From positions 64,215,290 through 64,279,289 of the forward strand of contig NC_087063.1 in assembly GCF_963678635.1 (NCBI RefSeq): DNA of 64,000 bases. The letters run 5' to 3'. This DNA comes from Symsagittifera roscoffensis. Lineage: Eukaryota; Xenacoelomorpha; Acoela; Convolutidae. This document shows positions 21,801-30,800 of the stretch, piece by piece (the first letter of the stretch is position 1; each line of letters starts with the position of its first letter). The position numbers were made by a program, and so were the translations under genes. Below the pieces are notes generated by a model. The model ran no database searches, had not been told where the DNA came from, and saw nothing but the letters and a program-made list of their open reading frames with translations.

Positions 21801-24800
21801 ATATTAAAAGAGCAAGATTTAAGGTCTTGATGAAACCCAAATTTCCAATTTTTAGTAACTAACTTTCGCATCAGTTCGCTTATTGATACCGTTTTACACT
21901 TCCGTGAGCAAGTGCATTGTAATCGGGTGTTGGACTTTTTTCCCCGTTAAAAACTTGTGTTTCAAATTTTAGTTGCTTCACTTTCTTACTTTTTTACTGA
22001 ACTTTAAACACTCCATTTCGTATCCTTTAGCATAGAGGTATCGTGATAACCTTTGCACCCTACTGTCTGAGGTTTGAGTCCCAGCCCAACCTTGTTTTTT
22101 CAATATCTTTGGAATTGATATTTTTTCAGGTTAAATTTTAATTTTTTGGAATTTTGTTTGTCTGGTTAAGTTGACACATCATGGATTTTTAATAGTTTAA
22201 AAGTCATTCTCATCATCAGCTAAAATTGTTGTTTCTCGTAGTTTCAAGGGGGACTTGAAACATTTTTGCAGAAACAAAAACTTTTTTCGGCTTTACAAAT
22301 GTATGCTTAGAAACTGATGACTTTGCTTCAGCTTCGTCAGTGTTATACTGGATCAATAATTAATTATTTTGCGTGCATGTTTGCCAAGAATGAATTTTTA
22401 TCGACGCAAAACAAACATTTCGCTAGAACTGACTTTTTTTTCATTTTTCTGCAGTTTTTGTTGTATTTCAAGTAATGGGCAGTTCCGCTTCGCCTCTATG
22501 TTCAATATTGTCGCTACCAGACTTTCAAAGAGCCAAATTAGTCTCAAGGAGCTAAAATCAGAAGCAATTTACAAACATCATCTATGAGAGGCAAAAAATT
22601 TACCGCGGTAAAATTAAAGTCAGTTTAGTTGCACAATCCTCGGGTGGGCTACTAAGTTTTCAGGCCAAAAGGGAGGGGGAGTAGCCCGATTTTTATTGTG
22701 TGCCTAAAGAATTTAGTTTCTCGTCTTTTTTTAAGAGATGCGAGTTCAATTTTTTTTGCTGGCCTCGTTAATGTTCCAAGCTTCGTTTCAGTCTCACACA
22801 AGCGTGCGATGCCATCAGATTTGGTCCAATTTTCTAGAACTCGACCTAGTGGCCAGATGTTTTTTCTTGTAATGATCTCAAGTAGCCGCATGAAGTCATG
22901 TTATGAACTGTTCCTCGGGTTACGTTGATTTAATCTTTTTGATGGGCGTACTCTTTAACACCAGAAGCTGTCAAGGCTACCTTTTGCTGTCAGGATTTTC
23001 TGGACATAATATGTTTCGTAGAGGGCTGCCGCTGTAGACAAATGAACTACCTATTAGGAAGTTTTTGGGGGTCCGTGGAAGGTCCTCCATAATGTCTCTG
23101 CTGACAAGCGTTAGCAGACGAGAGTTAAGGACTGCCTCAGTCTCGGCTATAAAGATCAAATTGTTTGTCGATAGTCGATTAGAACCGAGATGTAGTGAGA
23201 AAGCTTGCTATACCATTGAAACGAGTCGCTACCACGCGTTACCAAAGTTACGGGCAGATGGAGAAAGTAGGCAACGTTCAATTTTATTGATTTGTAGCGT
23301 TTCAGTTATCGTAGCTACATTTGGTTGGTTTCGAGCGTAGTTGTTTACGATTGTTAATTGTTTTTGTCTGAGAGTAAACGCTGAGTCTTGATTTTTCCGG
23401 CAATGATGCATCGAATTGCCACTATCCAATTGTTTAAGAAAATTTGTCTGTCGTTTCTAGGTGCAACGCGCGAAATGAGAGGCATTTAAATATGAAAATC
23501 TAGCTTTTTGGTTACTTATTTAGTAGAATTCTACAATGGTCATCTGATTTCAACCTGTGCATTGATGAACGGAATCGAGCTATCAGTTGCATAGTCGAAA
23601 TGCGTTGGCGCTAAGTCAGCCATTAGTGGATGCAATCTTGTGCCTCGAAACATCCTCCAGAAAAAAAATCATGATGTCTTATCTATCTGAGTGTTTTTTC
23701 GGAACCCAACTACAGCAGCAAAGAGCACTCTCGATCATTATATGCAAACTAGACTCATTTGCATTAAGTATTTGTGGATTTTTGTTCGCGTCTGGTAAAA
23801 GTGAGTAGCGTAGTCGTCCTCGTGCGCGAAGAATACAGTTGTCTAAAGAATTGATGTCTTCTTTCTTTTTTTAATCAATTTGCAGCTTGGATTTCAGTTG
23901 GTTGTAGGTTTCGACTGAGGCTTCTTGCTCATAAAGAAGAAGCTTGTTTTTTTTGGTGTTCTACAGAGTAATTCTGGCAGTTGATTGAATTTTAATTTGC
24001 CAGCTTAATTTCAGTGAGTCGAAATCAGAAGTAACACACATCAGATATTTTAACGCGGTTAAACTTAGACGCGGTAATTTTAGATTCCAGATAGGAGTGG
24101 CGGTTGAAGTTGATGATCATCGCGAGATTGAAGGTTTAAGCTCCGAATGTACTTGTTATCAGAGCTTAAAATTTTTGCGTGAAGAGTTTTCTTAAATCTG
24201 TAAGAAATTGACCTTGCTTTATAATGGAACCCCAATAACATACAAGTTCATTCTGTCTGTAAAATGCTTTCCTTGGGAAGCGAAAGTCTATAGGGTTTGA
24301 GTGCCGGCTATAACTTCGGTGGAATTTGAAGTTTTTGATATCGATTTTTGTTTTGATGTTGATGTTGAGTTTAGGAAACGGATGCGAGTGTGCTGTCGGA
24401 CTCGGAGAGAGGTCCAGAGTGCACAGACCCGACTGACAAGCTCTATCTGCAGAAGAGGGTGGTAGAGACTGTGATGTACAGACCGAATGGCAAAGTGGAG
24501 GCCTCACAAGCAGTGGAGACCCTGGAGATTGAGACTGCACCCAAACCCAAGGAGCAGAAGGACGAAGACTGGTTCCTAATCAACCGGGGAATGTATCCAC
24601 CGTAAGTTTCAATCATATCAACTCAGCTATCAACTCTTCTGTGCCGCATTACTAAGTTATGCCGAAGTTACTAAGTTCTTCTTTAATCATTGTTATTTCT
24701 ACGATTAGAAGCTACGATTAGGTTATTTCATATCTTTTCTAGTAAAACTTCATAAAACTTGATGATGTTTTGTCATTAATAACCTGCAAAGTATGGTAAC

Positions 24801-27800
24801 CTCGCTTTAATCTATGATTTAACTTGAGCAGACTGTGCGGAGTGGAAATGAACTGTTTTAGACAAGATGTGATTGAGGATCTACATGCAACTAGACGTAC
24901 TCTTGTCCAAAACACACCAGGGTTGTCGGAACAGGCCAGGCAGTGGCCCCAGGTGCCGCCTCTCACGAATGAAGACGGAACTCAGGCTCAGCAGATTGAG
25001 AGGTACGAGACTGTTTCCACGATGGGTGCAGCTAATCTGAGAGAGAAGGCAGATGCAACAGCTACTCATCAGATGCCCTCAGTTCCCGCAGTGGAAGCGT
25101 TCGAAGGCGAATCTAGAAGAGGATCGACGGCTTCAGCTAACTACGAAATAGAGCCAGCAGAACCCGGTGGTGAACCATTAACACAAGAAACGGAAGAAAT
25201 CACACAGCAAACGGACGAGGTGCCGCAACAAGTAGAATCACAGACTCAAGAAGCTGAGCAACCGACTCAATTACCCGAGCAGGCCACTGATGGCGAAGAA
25301 GTTATTGAAACTGTGGAAAAGACTGAGCAAGTTACTGTAGACTACCCAAAAGATGGCGGAAATGCCCAAAATGGAAATATGCAATCAAATTACAGACCTC
25401 GGTCGAGTGGAACCTATTCAGGTCAAGGGATACCAGGAAGTAATGCTGGATCAAACCAGGGATTTCCAAACGGTCATCCTCAGCAAAGTGCTGCCCCATC
25501 GCAAGGAATGCCGATTAATCCTCAAGGTGCCGCACCGATTAGAGGTTCCAGATCTCAACTTAGTGGTACACCATCTGATCAAGGGATGGCAAGAGGATCT
25601 TCTGGAGCTACTCCAGTGTACCAAAACCGCTCACAGGCAACTGCGGCTCAAGGAGTGCCGAATGCTCAAGGTTATGTGCCACCCCGAGCGGGTTCTAGAC
25701 CTCGTATCAGTGGTACCGCATCCGCTGTTGGGATACCAGGAGCTGCTGTCGGACCTAATAACCCATTACCCGAGCAGCCCAGAGACGATGAAGAAGTTAT
25801 TGAAACTGTGGAAAAGACTGAACAAGTTACTGTAGACTACCCACAAGATGGCGGAAATGCTCAAAATGGAAATATGCAATCAAATTACAGACCTCGTTCG
25901 AGTGGAACCTTTTCAGGCCAAGGGATACCAGGAACTAATGCTGGATCAAACCAGGAGTTTGCAAACAGTCATTCCCAGCAGGGAATGCCGACTAATCCTC
26001 AAGGTGCCGCACCAATTAGAGGTTCCAGATCTCAACTTTTTGGTACACCGTCTGATCAAGGGATGGCAAGAGGCTCTACTGGAGCTACTCCAGTGTACCA
26101 AAACCGCTCACAGACAGCTGCGGCTCACGGAATGCCCAATGCTCAAGGTACTGCACCAGCTCGAGGAGGATCGAGACCTCGACTCAGTGGTTATTCATCA
26201 GGTCAAGGGATGCCAAGAGTGTCAGCAGCACCTAATCAAGCAATGGGGCCACAGCAAGGTAACGCTCCGGGACAGCTGCCTCAGCCTGTTCCGAGAAGAT
26301 CACGACTGGGAGGTACACGGGCTGATCCACAAGTAATGCAACAGAACGTGGCAGCTGCGCAGCAATCCCAGCCGACAGCCAGTGGAACAACCATGGGCAA
26401 CAGCCAAGTAAACCCAGATAGACCAACTTTAGGTGGCGCTCCAAGGCCGATGGGCGAAGGTGGACATTTTCCGATGGATGCAAATCAAGATAATGGATTG
26501 GGAACCAGCAGTGTTGTTTCTGAGACAGTCACAAGAAGACGTACAACAAGGCGTTCTTCAGTGGGGCAACCCCTACCCGGCGAAGAAGTGCAAGAAAATC
26601 AGCAAGAACAATCTGCTCAGGGTCCGTCCTCGTCGCAAACTCCCCAAAATGCAACGGAACCGCAAGCACCGCAAGCACCGCCAGGTGGTTCGGGATCACA
26701 GATGAACCAGGGAAGTTCGCGTGAACGCAGAAGAAGACGGATGAGACCCTCTGATCCACCATCAATTCCCGAACCCCCGTCGGAAAGTGCGACGATGGTG
26801 GAATGGATGCAGTTCTTTGTGACGTTCCCTTTCAAGGTTATGCAGTACGTCGGTTGGCTCTCGAAGATTATGTACCAAACGACTCGAGGAATTCAAAGAT
26901 CACCAGCTCCACAGTGTACGTTAAACACTCAATAACTTAGGTGCAACATGAATGAAAGAAAGTTTTGTAAACTCGAAACAGTTTCACCAGAAATCTTAAC
27001 TTCATAATCGTATGTTTAATTTGAGGTTTTTAATTTGGGTTTTTTTTGATTTTCTATCAATTCCATTAGTTGAGGGCGAGTGCAGTGATTTAACTCAATT
27101 TACTTTTAGTCCTGCCAAGAGGCAGTCGTGCGTCCAGAGCAAGTCAGCCACAAGCCGGACAAACCGGGGCGCAGCCCAGTAGAAGACCATCTGCAGGTCG
27201 GAGACAGCCAGGGTACCAACCTCGAAGCGCCGGTGGAGCAAACAGGGGTCGATCGAGGAGCAGTGGAATGCCAGGTCGTCCCGTGAACATACCGGAGACT
27301 ATCCCCGAGGAAAATTACTATAGAAGGCCTGTGTCGCAGCCTCCTGCCGGGGACCAGAGGTACCAGTCGAGAATGAACGCCAATCAGGGAATGCAGCAAG
27401 CTCAACAACCGCGACCGGGTAAACAAAAACTAACGCGTTTAATTGATTGTTTTTCTATCAAGTTCAATTTGCTGGTGATTGCTGGAAACTGCTGGAAATA
27501 GCTGGAGTTTTTTCAATGGTGAAACTTTATCAGACCTTTTTTTCAGTAGTCCAAAAAATGGATCTCTTAAGTTATATCCCCACTTTTGCAAACGGGGAGG
27601 TATTCGTTACTAGATATAAAAGTTTGATATCCTTAGCCGTTGATTTAATTCTTTATAGTGGGCGATGTTCGCTACTAGGTACCCGATAGGGGATATAGTT
27701 AAAGAGATCCAAAAAAAACAAGCGTCAATTTGAAAATTAGTTTCAACAGCGGAATTGAAGAAGAAAACCTACTATGCAGCTCCTACTTTTAGGACATGAT

Positions 27801-30800
27801 GTGAAGTGCGAATAGATACGTGCCTGGGCGAAACTTTGGCAATCGATAATCGACGCTAAATCCAGGGTCATGTTTAGAGGGGAGGGGGCAGACGCCCCCT
27901 TCCCCCCTTCAGGGACTCAACCTCCTACGGGCCCTAAAATTTTTCTAAAGGCGCTGTTGGCGCCAATGTATAAATCAATTTGGTCGACCTAAAAAAAAGT
28001 CGTCAAAATTTTTGAAATTTTTTTGAAAATCCCCCCTCGGGAAAATCCTAGATCCGCCTCTGTATATCCGCCTTTCAAGATCCGCCTTTCAAAATTCAAT
28101 CTTGTTTTCGGTTTTAATTAGTATTCAATATAATTAGTATTCAATATAATACTAATATAATTAGTATTATATTGAATTGATCAGCTACTGGAATGGGCTA
28201 CCAACCTCAAAACCCTTTAGGTTAGGTCTGCTTTAAATCCAAAAGGCAGAATCGACACAAAAATTAGTATGATTCTGTATGAGTACAAAGTTAGTATGAT
28301 TGAAATTAAAATATTCTTTTGTGCTTGCAGGAGCAGTCAGCAACGAACAACCAAGAAATTACCAGAGTCCACAGAACGGAAGTGACCCTTATGCTGAGCA
28401 TCAGTATGGGAGCGTAGTTGATAGCCGGATCCCGAGGAGCCAAATTTACGGTATGAGTCAGGCTGGTGGAAGCCAAGCTCCCAGCCAGTATGGACAGCGA
28501 GAACCTCCTGAGAACCCATACTATGGTTCAGTGGTCAGGACCATGAAGAGCCAATATATGGATAATGGTAACTACTCGCAGCAGGGAGGATCGCAAGCTG
28601 GAGGATCTTTCTCTGGCGAGCAACCGCAACCGCAATCTAGAAGAGGGTCTCAACTAAGTGGCACTGGATCAGCTACTGGAATGGGCTACCAACCTCAAAA
28701 CCCAAATGCTGATTACATCCCTAGATCTCAACGTTATGGGGCTTCTCAGGACATGCAACAGCCTATTGCTCAACAAGAACCCATGTTTCATGAACAACAG
28801 GCTCAACCAGTCCCTCCTGAAATGATGGATCCCGGCTTCCCTGAAGACATGCAACCTCCGGCTGCTGGGGTGAGACGAGTCGTTACTGTGGTGAAAACCA
28901 AGAGAGTTGTGAGCTCAGGACAACCGCCAATTAATGACCAAGGTATGCAGGGATTCCCTGCTGATCAAGGATTCCCGGCTGATCAAGGATTCCCTGCTGA
29001 TCAAGGATTCCCGGCTGATCAAGGATTCCCTGCTGATCAAGGATTCCCGGCTGATCAAGGATTCCCTGCTGATCAAGGATTCCCCGCTGATCAGCCACAA
29101 GACAAGTTCACCCCAGATGAAACTGCGCAAGGAATTGGAGCTGCTGGACAAGGTTAACTTCATATAAAATAACTCAGGCTCCCTCCTAAGAGTACAAATT
29201 ACAATTATAACGATGCAGACATGAACTTCTTGTATAGAACAGTCTAGTTAAGAAACCAATTCGAATACTTGGCGCCTTAATTGAAATGTTGATTATTCAA
29301 TCTGAGCGACAGATCACTAATCTTTCGAAAACATTAGTATGTACTTGGTAAATATTTCCAAAATTTCAAAATATTTTTAGGGTTTCTTGCTTTAAAATCA
29401 TTATAATCAGAACCTTTGTTGAACAGTTGAAAAATTTTAAAATGTTAACAAAGTTTCAGTTTAATTTGCCACATTGATTGCAAATTACGCTCTCCATTAA
29501 TGGAAATGCTCATGGCGCAAGAAACGTTAATGGCTCAAAGTTTCAATCAATTTCCAGAATTCCATATAATAAAAAATTACATATTAGTTTTCTCTAAACG
29601 GGGTAGCGGCTCGATCAAAGAATCAATCATTGTTGGTTCTTGAAATTCATCTTGGTACAATGTTTTCTCCGAAAACCGAAAGTTGAAAAATGTTCAAAAA
29701 ATCAATCAGTTTTTGTTCCGCTTTCAAAGACAGCGATAGAATTTTTATGCTTGGGATGTTTTTTTGAAGTTTCGATTTTATAACTAAGTCTTAATCACGA
29801 AATAAAAAGTTTTCTTTTACTTCTGATTTTTTTTCGAAGTTACCCGCACCGGGCGCTCATAAATTCTAATCAATAATAATGGATTCCCGAGACAAAAAAC
29901 CCATTATAATTTATATAATCGATTATAATCCATTATTTTTGGCAAGGAAATCGATTATTTTTGCCAAGATAATCCATGCTAATCGATTATTTTTGAAATA
30001 AAAATCCATTATAATCTATTATAATCGATTATAATCCATTATTTTTGGCAAGGAAATCGATTATTTTTGCCAAGATAATCCATGCTAATCGATTATTTTT
30101 GAAATAAAAATCCATTATAATCTATTATAATCGATTATAATCCATTTTATTTTGTTTTATTTCATTTTAGTTTAGTTTTTGGGTAAATTGATTGCTCAAT
30201 TTATTTGATTGTGATGAAAAATGACATACGGGCTAATTAGGTGTAGGCAAACATTTTTGGTCTACCAGTTACACCATAAAATTGATGCTCATGTGAGGCG
30301 TGGAAGGAAAAAGAGGTGGGGAAAAATTGTAAAGGTAGCAAAAAAGTGACTAACTTCTCGCTTCAAAAGCGGACTTTCAGATTTCGCAGCGGAATATAAA
30401 GCTTATCGATTGGTCCAGTTTGTTCAAATTGGGTTATTTTCATTAAAATGTTCCCTTGAGTTTTGCTTGAAAGTCAATTTTTTTTTGTAACTCGTGGTGA
30501 CTTTCTAACTTCTGTAATTTATTTTTAATTCAAAAAATAAATCAATACTTTTTCTGCTTCCTTTTTTCATTGATTGTTTTTCAACTTTTTGTTAGCTATG
30601 TCTTCCATTTTTGATTATATCAATTTTTTTAAGCAATTTTTTTTTCGCTAAAAAGAACTGTAGCAAAACTCAGGGTTTGCTCTGATATAGCAGTCTTGTT
30701 TCGGTTTCATGAAGTTCAATAACATTTTTTGAGAAATTAGCGGGAAATTTATTTTATTGAGCTCTCCCACATCACAACAAAGACCCTATTTTGACAGGCA

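Noticed and set aside
28915-29167. ORFs of SLISRE or LIKDSR repeats
   Set aside because: Other-frame shadows of the GFPADQ array.
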